Shown here one piece after another: positions 26,691 to 36,090 of a stretch of 64,000 nt of DNA; positions within the stretch are counted from its first letter, which is position 1; each line of letters starts with the position of its first letter. Origin of the DNA: Akkermansiaceae bacterium UBA2381. Lineage in GTDB: Bacteria > Verrucomicrobiota > Verrucomicrobiia > Verrucomicrobiales > DEV007. The notes under the pieces are model-generated. The model saw only the letters and a list, made by a program, of their open reading frames with translations. It was not told where the DNA came from and made no database searches. The position numbers were made by a program, and so were the translations under genes. The stretch is from positions 22,234 to 86,233 of the forward strand of contig DDSV01000018.1 of assembly GCA_002344215.1 (NCBI GenBank), given 5' to 3'.

Positions 26691-27134
26691 TTACTTGCTC
26701 TGAGTTTCAGCGTTTGGCTGCAAAAACTCGTCTATTGCCTGTCTTGTTTGCCAAACCACCAAGCCGGATGAATAAACCACATATCCTCCCTTTCCCCTTT
26801 TTGACGGAAGGATTACCGGAATCTCCTTGTCAACGAACCCGGATGCAAGAAACGCATAATTTTTTCTTATGAAGTCCGCGTTTCTAAATGTTGGATCCCT
26901 CGCGTCTTCATATTTGGATATCAGAGTCTCAGCCCAGTCTTGCTTCCCTGAGATCTCGCTACTTCGAATAATTCGTGCCAGTAATCGCAGCTCGTCCTTA
27001 GCCGATGCATCTCCCGCTCTGAAGTCTAATACGGTTGTTCCATGGTAGTAGAAATTGCTGACGACCGCCGAGGTAAGGAGAACCACAAGCCCTCCCGCAA
27101 AAATTTTCATCAGAACTCCAGCGATTCGTTTCAT
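26691..27134 (-). CDS. hypothetical protein with N-terminal signal anchor
   Basis: This 147-residue protein starts with a signal anchor (about 5-27, IAGVLMKIFAGGLVVLLTSAVV) followed by a soluble, mixed-charge domain with no motif I recognise. Codon use is visibly more AT-rich than in neighbours, as in the small gene after it. Both are on the minus strand between two plus-strand genes. This may be a short acquired segment. Confidence 0.5.
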   Translation of the reverse strand: MKRIAGVLMKIFAGGLVVLLTSAVVSNFYYHGTTVLDFRAGDASAKDELRLLARIIRSSEISGKQDWAETLISKYEDARDPTFRNADFIRKNYAFLASGFVDKEIPVILPSKRGKGGYVVYSSGLVVWQTRQAIDEFLQPNAETQSK

Positions 27135-27301
27135 GCAAGGAGGAAAAGATTCGTATGAGAGTACAACAATTTAGGAGAGTAAGGTCAATGTTGGGTCTTT
27201 GGACAGGTTAATAATCCCTTTGTACCCGGCGAAACATAGGTTCGTAAAAGTCGGGTTAAACCCCATCTCTCTGCAGGATGCGCCGCCCTAGGCTGTTCGC
27301 C

Positions 27302-28684
27302 ATGAGTTACCAGAGCATCAATCCTTACAACGGCGAACTGGTCGGCACTTTCGAAGAACAAACCGATCCGCAGCTTGAATCGGCCATCGCCACGGCGGCG
27401 ACTTGCTTCGAACGGTGGAGGTTGCTGTCCTTTGGCGAACGGGCGGTTATTGTGGCCAAGGCGGCGACCATCCTCCGGGAACACGCGGAGGAGTTTGCAC
27501 GTCCGGTAACGCTGGAGATGGGAAAACTCTTCACCGAATCGATGGGCGAAGTGATGCTCAGCGCGGATATTCTCGACTACTATGCGACCCACGCCGAGGG
27601 TTTCCTCGCTCTGGAACGCTTGAAGCCGGAATCCGGCGAAGCGGTCATCGAGTCCAGTCCGCTCGGGGTGCTTTTCGGGGTGCAGCCATGGAATTTCCCC
27701 TACTACCAGCTCGCACGGTTTGCGGCGCCAAACCTGATGGCGGGCAATGTCGTGATGGTGAAACACTCGGGCACCGTACCGCAGTGTGCGATCGCCTTTG
27801 AGCAACTCTGGTGGGAGGCCGGCGCGCCGGACGGAACTTACACGAACCTGCTCATCTCGCATGACCAGGTCCTAGCCGTGATCGATGATCCCCGCATCCA
27901 GGGTGTGGCCCTGACCGGTGGTGTGGAAGCAGCAAGAAGCGTAGCCGCGAGGGCCGGTAAGAACGTCAAAAAATCGACGATGGAGCTGGGCGGCAGTGAT
28001 GCGTTCATCGTCCTCGAAGACGCTGATCTCGACATGACCGTTACGTGGGCGGTCTGGGCCAAGATGAACAACATGGGTCAGTGCTGCATCGCCGCGAAGC
28101 GTTTGATCATCGTCGAGGCCGTGGCGGATGAGTTCCTCGAAAAGTTCAAAGCCGCCATGGAGGCACTCGAACCGGGCGACCCGATGGACGAGAGCACCAC
28201 TCTCGCCCCGCTATCCAGTGAGGCCGCCCTGGTGCAACTCCTGAAGCAGATCGATGAAGCCCTTGCCTGCGGTGCCACCCTCGTCCTTGGCGGGAAGCGC
28301 CTCGACCGACCCGGATGCTTCATGCAGCCGACGATCCTGACCGACATCGAGCCTGACAATCCCGCCTATCGCGAGGAATTCTTCGGGCCCGTGGCGCTCA
28401 TTTTCCGGGTCAAGGATGACGAAGACGCCATCGCACTCGCCAACGATTCGGACTACGGGCTCGGCGGATCTGTCTTCACTCAGGACATCGAGCGCGGCAA
28501 GCGTATCGCAAGCCGCATCGAGACCGGCATGGTCTTCATCAATCACCCGACGTGGACCGCCGCCGATCTGTCCTTCGGCGGCATTAAAAATTCCGGCTAC
28601 GGGCGCGAACTCTCCCGGCTCGGGATCGAGGAGTTTGTGAACAAAAAACTCGTCCGCGTCTCCCCAATTGACGCTCCGGCGTAA
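27302..28684 (+). CDS. NAD(P)-dependent aldehyde dehydrogenase (succinate-semialdehyde type)
   Basis: This 460-residue aldehyde dehydrogenase is closest in texture to succinate-semialdehyde dehydrogenases (SINPYNGE N-terminus). The cofactor region GVQPWNFPYYQ, the active Glu in ELGGSDAF and the nucleophile Cys in MGQCCIAAKR are intact. The ATG at 27302 follows the family start; an upstream in-frame codon at 27278 is unlikely. It begins a three-gene run with a zinc alcohol dehydrogenase and an MDR reductase, so aldehyde detoxification is a reasonable shared role. The true substrate is not decided by sequence. Confidence 0.9.
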   Translation: MSYQSINPYNGELVGTFEEQTDPQLESAIATAATCFERWRLLSFGERAVIVAKAATILREHAEEFARPVTLEMGKLFTESMGEVMLSADILDYYATHAEGFLALERLKPESGEAVIESSPLGVLFGVQPWNFPYYQLARFAAPNLMAGNVVMVKHSGTVPQCAIAFEQLWWEAGAPDGTYTNLLISHDQVLAVIDDPRIQGVALTGGVEAARSVAARAGKNVKKSTMELGGSDAFIVLEDADLDMTVTWAVWAKMNNMGQCCIAAKRLIIVEAVADEFLEKFKAAMEALEPGDPMDESTTLAPLSSEAALVQLLKQIDEALACGATLVLGGKRLDRPGCFMQPTILTDIEPDNPAYREEFFGPVALIFRVKDDEDAIALANDSDYGLGGSVFTQDIERGKRIASRIETGMVFINHPTWTAADLSFGGIKNSGYGRELSRLGIEEFVNKKLVRVSPIDAPA

Positions 28685-28711
28685 ACGCTTGCGACCCCCG
28701 ATCACCCTTTT

Positions 28712-29764
28712 ATGAAAACCCACTCCTACGCCGCCACCTCGGCCACGACACCACTCGCCCCTTTCAGCTTCGAACGCCGCACTCCCGGTGAGCGGGACGT
28801 CCGGATCGAGATTCTTTATTGCGGCATCTGCCACTCCGATGTTCACACCGTGCGCAATGAGTGGCAGGGCACGACCTACCCCTGCGTGCCGGGGCACGAA
28901 ATCGTGGGACGCGTCCTCGAAGTCGGGACGAAGGTGACAACGTTCAAAGAGGGCGACATCGCCGGCGTCGGATGCCTCGTGGACTCCTGCCGCACCTGCG
29001 GAAGTTGTGAAGAACACCTCGAGCAGTTTTGCGATGAAGGGGCCGTCTTTACCTACAACTCCGCCGACAAACACAGCGGCGGTACGACCTTTGGCGGCTA
29101 TTCCGAGAGTATCGTGGTGGACGAGGCCTTCGTCCTGCGGATCCCGGAAAACCTCGACCTCGCAGGCACCGCTCCCCTGCTCTGTGCGGGTATCACGACC
29201 TACTCGCCAATGCGCCACCACCAGGTCACCCGCGGTAAGAAGGTGGGCATCGTCGGGCTGGGCGGACTCGGTCACATGGGGGTGAAACTGGCGAAGGCCT
29301 TCGGCGCGCACGTCGTCGTCTTTACCACGTCCCCGGACAAGGTGGAGGATGCGCGGCGCCTCGGAGCGGATGAGGTGGTTCTTTCCAACGATGAGTCAGC
29401 GATGAATCAGCATCTCAACAGCTTTCATTTCATCCTCGATACGGTGGGGGCGAAACATGACATCAACGCCTATCTCGTTCTATTGAGACGCGACGGGAAT
29501 CTAACCCAGGTCGGGGTGGCACCCGAGCCCCTTGCCGTGGACGTCAGCAATCTCATCTTCGGGCGTCGAAGCTTCAGCGGGTCCCTCATCGGCGGTCTCA
29601 AGGAAACCCAGGAGATGCTGGATTTTTGCGGAACGCACCAGATCACCTCCGACATTGAGCTCATCCCCATCCAGGAAGTCAACGATGCCTATGACAGACT
29701 GGTGAAAGGCGACGTGAAGTACCGCTTCGTCATCGACATGGCCTCGCTCAATCAAGCTCTCTAA
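28712..29764 (+). CDS. zinc-dependent alcohol dehydrogenase (cinnamyl/YahK-type)
   Basis: This 350-residue MDR enzyme has both zinc sites: the catalytic CGICHSDVH and PGHEIVGRV near residues 39-75, and the structural cluster CRTCGSCEEHLEQFC at about 94-108. The Rossmann loop is GLGGLGHMGVKLAKAFG. The class reduces diverse aldehydes with NADPH. It lies 27 bases after the aldehyde dehydrogenase and 12 bases before the next reductase, so one operon is likely. Confidence 0.92.
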   Translation: MKTHSYAATSATTPLAPFSFERRTPGERDVRIEILYCGICHSDVHTVRNEWQGTTYPCVPGHEIVGRVLEVGTKVTTFKEGDIAGVGCLVDSCRTCGSCEEHLEQFCDEGAVFTYNSADKHSGGTTFGGYSESIVVDEAFVLRIPENLDLAGTAPLLCAGITTYSPMRHHQVTRGKKVGIVGLGGLGHMGVKLAKAFGAHVVVFTTSPDKVEDARRLGADEVVLSNDESAMNQHLNSFHFILDTVGAKHDINAYLVLLRRDGNLTQVGVAPEPLAVDVSNLIFGRRSFSGSLIGGLKETQEMLDFCGTHQITSDIELIPIQEVNDAYDRLVKGDVKYRFVIDMASLNQAL

Positions 29765-29776
29765 TCCACCATCCTC

Positions 29777-30784
29777 ATGTCAACGATCACCAGCCGCGAA
29801 GTTCGCCTCGCCTCACGTCCCTCCGGCGTCCCCACCGCCAACAATTTCACCCTGGCCGAAACCACGCTCAAGCCGCTTGAGGACGGACAGGTGCTCGTGC
29901 GGAACCGGTTCATGTCGGTCGATCCCTACATGCGCGGACGCATGAATGACCGGAAGTCCTATGTGCCGCCCTTTGAGATCGGAAAAGTGCTTGATGGCGG
30001 AGCCGTGGGCGAGGTGATCGAGTCGCGCGCGAGCGAGTTCAAAGCGGGTGATGTCGTCACCTCCCGATACGGATGGCGTGAGGCCTTCATTTCAGCCCCC
30101 GGAGAACTGCACGGGGTCGACAAAACTGTGGAGCCCCTTTCCGTTTACCTTGGCACCCTCGGTATGACCGGCATGACCGCGTGGGCGGGTCTCACGATGG
30201 TCGAGGTAAAAGCGGGCGATGTCATCTACCTCTCCGGGGCCGCGGGTGCCGTGGGCAACACCGCAGGACAACTGGCCAAGTTGCGCGGGTGCCGTGTCAT
30301 CGGCTCCGCCGGATCGGAGGAAAAAGTGAAGCATCTTTTGGATGAATGCGGATTTGATGCCGCCTTTAACTACAAAACCGGCCCGGTGCTGGAACAATTG
30401 AATCAGGCCGCTCCCGACGGCATCGATGTCTATTTTGACAACGTCGGCGGAGAATCCCTTGAGGCCGCCCTTACCGCGCTGCGACTGCATGGCCGCATCA
30501 TCGCCTGCGGCGGCATCTCGGGATACAACGAGGAAAAACCCAAACCCGGTCCCTCCAATCTGTTCAACATCACAACCAAACGACTCACGATGAAAGGCCT
30601 TATCGTGGGCGACTGGCTGAATCGTCAGGGTGAGTTCGAAAAGGAGGTTGGCGCTCTCTACAAAGCCGGCAAGCTGAAGAGTCTCGAGACCGTGGTGCCT
30701 GGTATCGATCAGGCGGCCGACGCCTTCATCGGTCTCTTCGACGGCAAAAACATCGGCAAGATGGTGGTGAAACTGACCCCATAG
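29777..30784 (+). CDS. NADP-dependent MDR oxidoreductase (CurA/LTB4-reductase type)
   Basis: This 335-residue zinc-free MDR protein shows FMSVDPYMRGRMND, the glycine loop SGAAGAVGNTAGQLAKLRG and FDNVGGESLEAAL, all typical of YncB/CurA-type double-bond reductases. They reduce activated enones with NADPH, which complements the aldehyde-handling neighbours. It ends the three-gene cluster. Confidence 0.92.
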   Translation: MSTITSREVRLASRPSGVPTANNFTLAETTLKPLEDGQVLVRNRFMSVDPYMRGRMNDRKSYVPPFEIGKVLDGGAVGEVIESRASEFKAGDVVTSRYGWREAFISAPGELHGVDKTVEPLSVYLGTLGMTGMTAWAGLTMVEVKAGDVIYLSGAAGAVGNTAGQLAKLRGCRVIGSAGSEEKVKHLLDECGFDAAFNYKTGPVLEQLNQAAPDGIDVYFDNVGGESLEAALTALRLHGRIIACGGISGYNEEKPKPGPSNLFNITTKRLTMKGLIVGDWLNRQGEFEKEVGALYKAGKLKSLETVVPGIDQAADAFIGLFDGKNIGKMVVKLTP

Positions 30785-30863
30785 TCGGAAGCGGCGAAAA
30801 ACCCGTTCAGTGCCCGTTCACGATTGGGATTGAAAATGCCTGCCGATCCATCAGAATCGCGGC

Positions 30864-31100
30864 ATGAAACCATTCTTCTTCGCAACGCTGGCGGCGGTGA
30901 CGCTGCCCCTCTTCTTTTCCGCCTGCGCCACAACAGAGCCTGAGAGCTTGGAAAGCTCCCTCAGAAAACAGGATCAGAAGATAAAGAAAATCGCCGCGAG
31001 GAGCCGGACCAAGGCGCTGGAGCGGGAGCAAAAGTGGAACGATTACACCGCAAGGTCCGATGCCCGCTACGATCAGTGGGTCGACAGCGTGTTGAATTAG
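30864..31100 (+). CDS. small lipoprotein, unknown
   Basis: This 78-residue protein has a lipoprotein signal peptide with lipobox FFSAC and the acylated Cys at 21. The short mature part is highly charged and helical (about 25-75), like Lpp-type coiled coils. It is probably periplasmic or outer-membrane attached; the function is unknown. It is 79 bases after the MDR reductase with its own ATG. Confidence 0.6.
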   Translation: MKPFFFATLAAVTLPLFFSACATTEPESLESSLRKQDQKIKKIAARSRTKALEREQKWNDYTARSDARYDQWVDSVLN

Positions 31101-31169
31101 GGGCTGGCGATTGCTGTCCTGTCCCCGGGGCCAACCCGGAGCTTGTCGATGCGGCGTCCAGGCGACCAA

Positions 31170-31367
31170 TCAGGAAGCACCTTTGCTCTTGATTGCCTCG
31201 CTCACCAGGTAGGTCGATCCCAGTGCGAGCATGATCTGAATCAAGGGAACGAGTAGTTCGTAAAACTTCGCCGGCTCCCCGGATCCGGTCGGCAGCGAAC
31301 GCGCCAAGAGGGGAAAAGCAATGGCGACGATCCAAAAGGCAAGATTCAGGAGAGCGAACTTTTTCAT
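31170..31367 (-). CDS. small membrane protein, unknown
   Basis: This 65-residue protein has two predicted helices (about 4-22 and 35-55) and ends in a charged KSKGAS tail. The ATG at 31367 is used; the preceding in-frame TTG is unlikely. It converges on the lipoprotein gene. The following 233 bases to the glycohydrolase start contain nothing recognisable beyond a possible promoter. Confidence 0.45.
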   Translation of the reverse strand: MKKFALLNLAFWIVAIAFPLLARSLPTGSGEPAKFYELLVPLIQIMLALGSTYLVSEAIKSKGAS

Positions 31368-31600
31368 CAATGGTTTTGTTCAGGGTGCTTGGAGAGACCG
31401 GACATCATTCAGAAGCCGTGACTCGTTGAGGAGGAATGATTTGTCGGGGCAGGTTATCTGATTCGCAGATCCCGGCGCAATACAGGAGTTTGTTTAGGTG
31501 GAGGAGCCCGGTTCTCCCGTCCCATTCGGTCCGTTTTTCCCACCTGACACCAACGACCGGGCGGCCGAACCCGCGTGCCTGACGTAGTCCGTTGGAGCTT

Positions 31601-32632
31601 ATGTCAGACCCGCCTTCATTCGCCTCCCGCGCCCGCGGCGCCCTTTATGGACTCGCCATCGGCGATGCCCTTGCCATGCCTGTGCACTGGTACTACGACC
31701 GTGCCGCACTGCGGGCGGACTATGGGCTTATTGACCGCTATCTTACTCCCAGGAATCCTCATCCCGGCAGCATCCTCTGGCGTTCAACCTATTCACCGCT
31801 GAATGAGCGCGGCGAGATCCTGCACGATCAGGCGGTCTACTGGGGACAGCGCGGGATCCATTACCACCAGTTTCTCAAGGCGGGTGAAAACACCCTGACA
31901 TTACAGCTGGCGAACTGCCTTCAGGAATCCCTCATCGAAAAGGGCGGCTACGAATTTGAGGACTATATCCGTCGTTATCTCGATTTTTTCACGACACCGG
32001 GAAGACACCACGACACCTATGTCGAGGAGAGTCACCGGGAATTCTTCCTCAACTACGGCCGCGGTCGCAAACCAGCCCGCTGCGCGGTCGAGGGGAAACA
32101 TATCGGCGGGCTCCCCGGAATCATTCCTCTCGCCGTGCACTACGCGGACGATCCGGCGGCCGCCACCCGCTTCTCTCTGCAGCACCTCTCCCTCACCCAT
32201 CGCGGTCCCGCCATCGCCGGGGCTGCCGGGCTTATTCTCGATCTGCTCCTTCCCGTGCTAGCGGGAGCCAATCTCCTTGAGATCATTCGCGACCGGCATG
32301 CCAGACAAAAGAGTCCCTACCTCGGCTTTCCTCTCGGAAAATGGCTCACCGAGCCCGACGAGAAAATCATCGGGCCTCATTTGAGCCCGGCCTGTTATCT
32401 TGCCGACAGCCTCCCGGCAACGATCTATCTTGCGGCAAAATATCACAACGCCCCACGCGAGGGTCTCATCGCCAACACCATGCTTGGCGGAGACAATGTC
32501 CACCGCGGCTCACTCCTCGGCGCGCTGCTCGGTGCGGCTAACGGTGAAGAAGCCTGGCCCCTGGAGTGGCGAGAGGAATTGCTCTGCCCGCCTCCCCTGC
32601 TTGGGATGGATCTCGTGTGTCCGGCGTCTTGA
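31601..32632 (+). CDS. divergent ADP-ribosylglycohydrolase family protein
   Basis: This 343-residue protein opens with RGALYGLAIGDALAMPVHW, the family start, and ends with LGGDNVHRGSLLGALLGA where active enzymes have GGDTDT. The second acidic metal ligand of that motif is thus Val-His, and the usual DDT motif near residue 76 appears as HDQ. The fold is clear, but the di-magnesium site looks altered, so catalysis on ADP-ribose is uncertain. GGAG six bases before the ATG at 31601 supports this start over the upstream TTG. Confidence 0.78.
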   Translation: MSDPPSFASRARGALYGLAIGDALAMPVHWYYDRAALRADYGLIDRYLTPRNPHPGSILWRSTYSPLNERGEILHDQAVYWGQRGIHYHQFLKAGENTLTLQLANCLQESLIEKGGYEFEDYIRRYLDFFTTPGRHHDTYVEESHREFFLNYGRGRKPARCAVEGKHIGGLPGIIPLAVHYADDPAAATRFSLQHLSLTHRGPAIAGAAGLILDLLLPVLAGANLLEIIRDRHARQKSPYLGFPLGKWLTEPDEKIIGPHLSPACYLADSLPATIYLAAKYHNAPREGLIANTMLGGDNVHRGSLLGALLGAANGEEAWPLEWREELLCPPPLLGMDLVCPAS

Positions 32633-32709
32633 TTCGATTCGAATTCGTTTAATTTTCTGACGACCGCGCTCCTGCCGCGGTAGCGCCGTCTCGACCCACC
32701 TTACCCAAC

Positions 32710-32952
32710 ATGAAGTCGAAGCAATCACCCGAAGAGATCTCCCGCATCATTCGGTATGCCTGGGAGGACCGCACCAGCTTCGAAGAGATCGAGAAACGCA
32801 CCGGGCTCAGGGAAAGCGAGGTCATTGAGGTCATGCGCCGGGAGCTCAAGCCCTCCAGTTTCCGCCTCTGGCGCAAGCGGGTCAGCGGACGGGTGACCAA
32901 ACACCGGCGCCTGCTCGAGCAGCATTTGAAGGGCCCAGCTTCCGGAGAATGA
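32710..32952 (+). CDS. DUF2805 / TIGR03643 family protein
   Basis: This 80-residue basic protein begins SPEEISRIIRYAWEDRTSFEEIEKRTG with a helix-turn-helix-like pattern (TGLRESEVIEVMRRELKPSSFRLWRKRVSGR). It matches the small DUF2805 family, which in many marine bacteria sits near cryptochrome or photolyase genes. No such gene is seen here. DNA binding is plausible from the pattern. Its stop overlaps the next start by four bases (ATGA). Confidence 0.75.
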   Translation: MKSKQSPEEISRIIRYAWEDRTSFEEIEKRTGLRESEVIEVMRRELKPSSFRLWRKRVSGRVTKHRRLLEQHLKGPASGE

Positions 32953-33362
32953 GTCTGCTGCTTTCCGTTCATTCCGCCTCGACCTGGGCGCTTGTCGGGC
33001 TGATCTGGACGATTCAGTGCGTTCACTACCCCTTGTTCGCTCTCGTCGGGGCGGAGAACTTTGCATCCTATCATCAGCGCCACACGACGCAGATCACATG
33101 GATCGTCGCGCCGTTGATGCTGACGGAACTCGGCAGCGCGGCATGGCTGGTAATCGCCGGTGCCCGCGATCCATGGCTTTTGGCAAGCCTGATACCCCTG
33201 GCCTTCAACTGGCTCTCTACCTGGCGGGTGCAAATCCCTCTGCATGACAGGTTGGCCGGGGGCTTTGAGGCGCAGGTTCATCGAAGACTCGTGAGGAGTA
33301 ATGGGTGGCGCACCGCTTCATGGACTTTGCGCGGGATCCTCCTTCTGATGGTGACGGGTTGA
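32949..33362 (+). CDS. four-helix membrane protein coupled to DUF2805
   Basis: This 137-residue protein has four likely membrane helices (about 8-28, 50-68, 72-90, 118-135) and a HxxH-like segment SYHQRHTTQITW between the first two. The family is unknown to me by function. The four-base overlap with the DUF2805 gene implies translational coupling, so the two probably act together. Confidence 0.6.
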   Translation: MSLLLSVHSASTWALVGLIWTIQCVHYPLFALVGAENFASYHQRHTTQITWIVAPLMLTELGSAAWLVIAGARDPWLLASLIPLAFNWLSTWRVQIPLHDRLAGGFEAQVHRRLVRSNGWRTASWTLRGILLLMVTG

Positions 33363-33402
33363 GCTTTAAGCCTCGATCCTTGGTGAAATTTTGGGCGACT
33401 CC

Positions 33403-36033
33403 TCAGACACCCCGCCCCAACTTCCGCATCATCTCCGCATACAATCGTTCGATTGCCTCCTCGGGCGATTCCATCATCATGCTTTCCCTGATCTTGCTGG
33501 CATAGAGGCCGAAGGCGAAGGGGGAAACGGCGGGCACCTCAACGAGTTCCCACTCCATGGCCTGGACCGTTTCGAGAAAGGCGACGGCGCGATCGAGATC
33601 GAGGAAGGTATGTTTGGCCTCGTGTACGGCCTGCTCAAGGAGAGGGTGGTCGGGCTCGCGTTGGGCGAGAACTTTGAAGAGGATGTCGGCGCTCCAGCGG
33701 ATCTGCCGCATCTTGCGCTCACCGCCGGGAAGGTTGCGCGGAATCATCAGTCCGGTCTGGGCGATTCCGGAGAACTGCCACTTCACAAGCTGGGAATCCT
33801 GCAGAGCGGTGTGGAGCTCCGCCGCTGCGCCTTCCGGAACAAAAAGCATCCTCCAGGCCTCAACTTCGAGGGACTGGAAACTCTTGAGACTGAGAAGAAA
33901 TCCATAGTCGTCGATTGTCACGAGAGCATTTCCTCCGACAGCCTCCTTGAGGCGCCGGCTGATGATACGCGAGAGAGCATCGTTGGCGCTGCGCCCGATG
34001 AGACTGTGGAAGAAGAAGTGGACCCGGTCGTCTTTCTCCTCCTCATCAACATACCGCTCGATCAGAAAACGCCGGTCGGTCGGGATTTTCGAGAGGAGCG
34101 ACTGATTCGAGAAGTGATCGACGATGGACTCGGCATTCGTGTGGGAAATGGACCATTCCTCAACGAGCCAATCGAGAGTGGCCTCGTGCTCTTCGCGGAC
34201 GCGGTTGAGCCTGTCATCCAGCTCGGTCCTCAGTCGCGCAACCTCACGGGCCATGCCGGAGGCAAGGGGCATCTTGTTGGCATTCCAGCTCGGTACGGTG
34301 GGGAGACGTCCGGCGGCGTTCTCGACGGTGACCTCGCTCGGGGAACTATCGATGAGCTTGACCGTTTTTCCGGCGAGCACAAAGATGTCCCCGGGTTTGA
34401 GCCCTTTCACGAAGCTCTCCTCCACCGCTCCGAGCCGTCGACGGTGAAGAAGCACACTGACCATGCCGTCCGCGTGAATGGTGCCCACGTTGACGAGGTA
34501 TTCCCGCTCCACCTTTTTTGAAACGGTGTGATAGAGGCCGTCCTTCTCCACAATCTTGCCAAAGTTCTCGCGATACTGATTCTGGAGGGAGCGTCCCCCG
34601 CCCTCAAGATATTCGAGAATGCGATCCAGCATTTCCCGTTGAAGATTGCGGAAGGGGTAGGCGGCACGCACCACGGAAAAAGCCTCTTCGGCGCTGACAC
34701 CTCCATCCATGGCCATGCCCATGACGTGCTGAATGATGACATCGGGGGCAAAGTCGAGCGTCGCGACCGGATCGAGCTGGCGTTCGTGGGTCAGCTTCGC
34801 ACAGACGACACATTCGATGAGATCGTTGATGTTCGTCGCGACGAGGACTCCATGACTGATCTGATGGATGGAATGCCCCGAACGTCCGACCCGCTGGAGG
34901 GCACGGGAAATGCCCTTGGGCGTGCTCACCATGATGACCGTGTCGATGTGGCCGATATCGATCCCGAGTTCGAGACTGGTGGAGCAGACGACGGCGCGCA
35001 GATCACCCTCCTTGAGCCTGTCCTCGACGTCCTGGCGGACATCGCGGTCGAGGGAGGAATGGTGGCACTCGATCGCCCCGGCGAGTTTCGGAAGCGCAAG
35101 CTTGAGCCGATGGGAAACGCGCTCGGCGCCGGACCGCGTGTTGGTGAAGATGAGGGTGGAACGGTTCTTTTCGACGATCCCGGCCATGTCAGTGATGACC
35201 CGTGTCGCGGTGTAACCGGCGGGAGGATAGGCCTGTTTCCGGATCGGGGTCAGCACCTCGATGATGGACTGACGCCCCACCCTCGCCTCGCGGATCTGCG
35301 GGCGCGGGCCGGAGCCTCCGAGAAAATCCGCCACCACCTCCAGCGGAGCAACCGTCGCGGAAAGTCCGATGCGGCAGAGCGGTGGCAGTGGCTCGCCGAC
35401 TGGACTGGATAGCCGGCGGAGTCGTTCGAGCCTCTCCAACGAAACGGTGAGATGGACCCCGCGTTTGTTTTCGGCGAAAGCGTGGAGCTCGTCGACGATG
35501 ACAAACTCGCAGCGGGCCAGAGCATCGCGGAATCCCGCCTGTGGCAAAATGATGGCAAGACTCTCGGGGGTGGTGATGAGGAGGTGGGGCGGCTTGCGGC
35601 GCTGTTTCTGCCGCTCGGCCGCCGGGGTATCGCCAGTGCGCGATCCGACCGTGATCACCTCGTCAAGCCCGAGCCCGGCGAGCGGTTGTCTCAGGTTTTT
35701 CTCGATGTCGTAGGCAAGCGCCCGCAGCGGCGAAACATAGACACAGCGAATCCCCTCGGGTGCGAGGCGACCCTCGTCGTGCTCCCGCGCGAGGCGGTCG
35801 ATAATCCCGAGGAATCCCGCGAGCGTTTTTCCCGAACCGGTCGGCGAGGAAAGGAGGACGGAGCGGCCCGCGACGATGTCAGGGAGACAGAGGCGCTGCC
35901 CTTCGGTGGGTTTGCCGAAGGTTTTCCGGAACCACTTCGCCACCGGGGGGTGGAGGGCGTTCCAAAATGCCCCGTCGTCTTCCACGGGGATGGATACGGC
36001 TGCGGGCCGATTTGAGCAAGAGACTTGCAACAA
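33403..36033 (-). CDS. lhr: Lhr-type large DEAD/DEAH helicase
   Basis: The 876-residue protein is the size of an Lhr-Core helicase. Walker A is SSPTGSGKTLAGF (about 59-71), motif II is DELH (IVDELHAFAENKRG) and motif VI is QRVGRSGH, followed by the winged-helix and Lhr-specific C-terminal region. The family unwinds DNA or RNA:DNA hybrids in repair. The 36033 start is a TTG; a GTG at 35985 is an alternative that would drop 16 poorly conserved residues. It is downstream of an unrelated secreted-protein gene on the same strand. Confidence 0.9.
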   Translation of the reverse strand: MLQVSCSNRPAAVSIPVEDDGAFWNALHPPVAKWFRKTFGKPTEGQRLCLPDIVAGRSVLLSSPTGSGKTLAGFLGIIDRLAREHDEGRLAPEGIRCVYVSPLRALAYDIEKNLRQPLAGLGLDEVITVGSRTGDTPAAERQKQRRKPPHLLITTPESLAIILPQAGFRDALARCEFVIVDELHAFAENKRGVHLTVSLERLERLRRLSSPVGEPLPPLCRIGLSATVAPLEVVADFLGGSGPRPQIREARVGRQSIIEVLTPIRKQAYPPAGYTATRVITDMAGIVEKNRSTLIFTNTRSGAERVSHRLKLALPKLAGAIECHHSSLDRDVRQDVEDRLKEGDLRAVVCSTSLELGIDIGHIDTVIMVSTPKGISRALQRVGRSGHSIHQISHGVLVATNINDLIECVVCAKLTHERQLDPVATLDFAPDVIIQHVMGMAMDGGVSAEEAFSVVRAAYPFRNLQREMLDRILEYLEGGGRSLQNQYRENFGKIVEKDGLYHTVSKKVEREYLVNVGTIHADGMVSVLLHRRRLGAVEESFVKGLKPGDIFVLAGKTVKLIDSSPSEVTVENAAGRLPTVPSWNANKMPLASGMAREVARLRTELDDRLNRVREEHEATLDWLVEEWSISHTNAESIVDHFSNQSLLSKIPTDRRFLIERYVDEEEKDDRVHFFFHSLIGRSANDALSRIISRRLKEAVGGNALVTIDDYGFLLSLKSFQSLEVEAWRMLFVPEGAAAELHTALQDSQLVKWQFSGIAQTGLMIPRNLPGGERKMRQIRWSADILFKVLAQREPDHPLLEQAVHEAKHTFLDLDRAVAFLETVQAMEWELVEVPAVSPFAFGLYASKIRESMMMESPEEAIERLYAEMMRKLGRGV

Positions 36034-36090
36034 AGAACCCGGGAACCTTGTCCCGTTCCGCCACGCCAGTGAACCGGATCTTCAATGGTT

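Noticed and set aside
27230..27290. tRNA-like or attachment-site-like GGGTTAAACCCC stretch
   Set aside because: No cloverleaf can be formed and no integrase is nearby.
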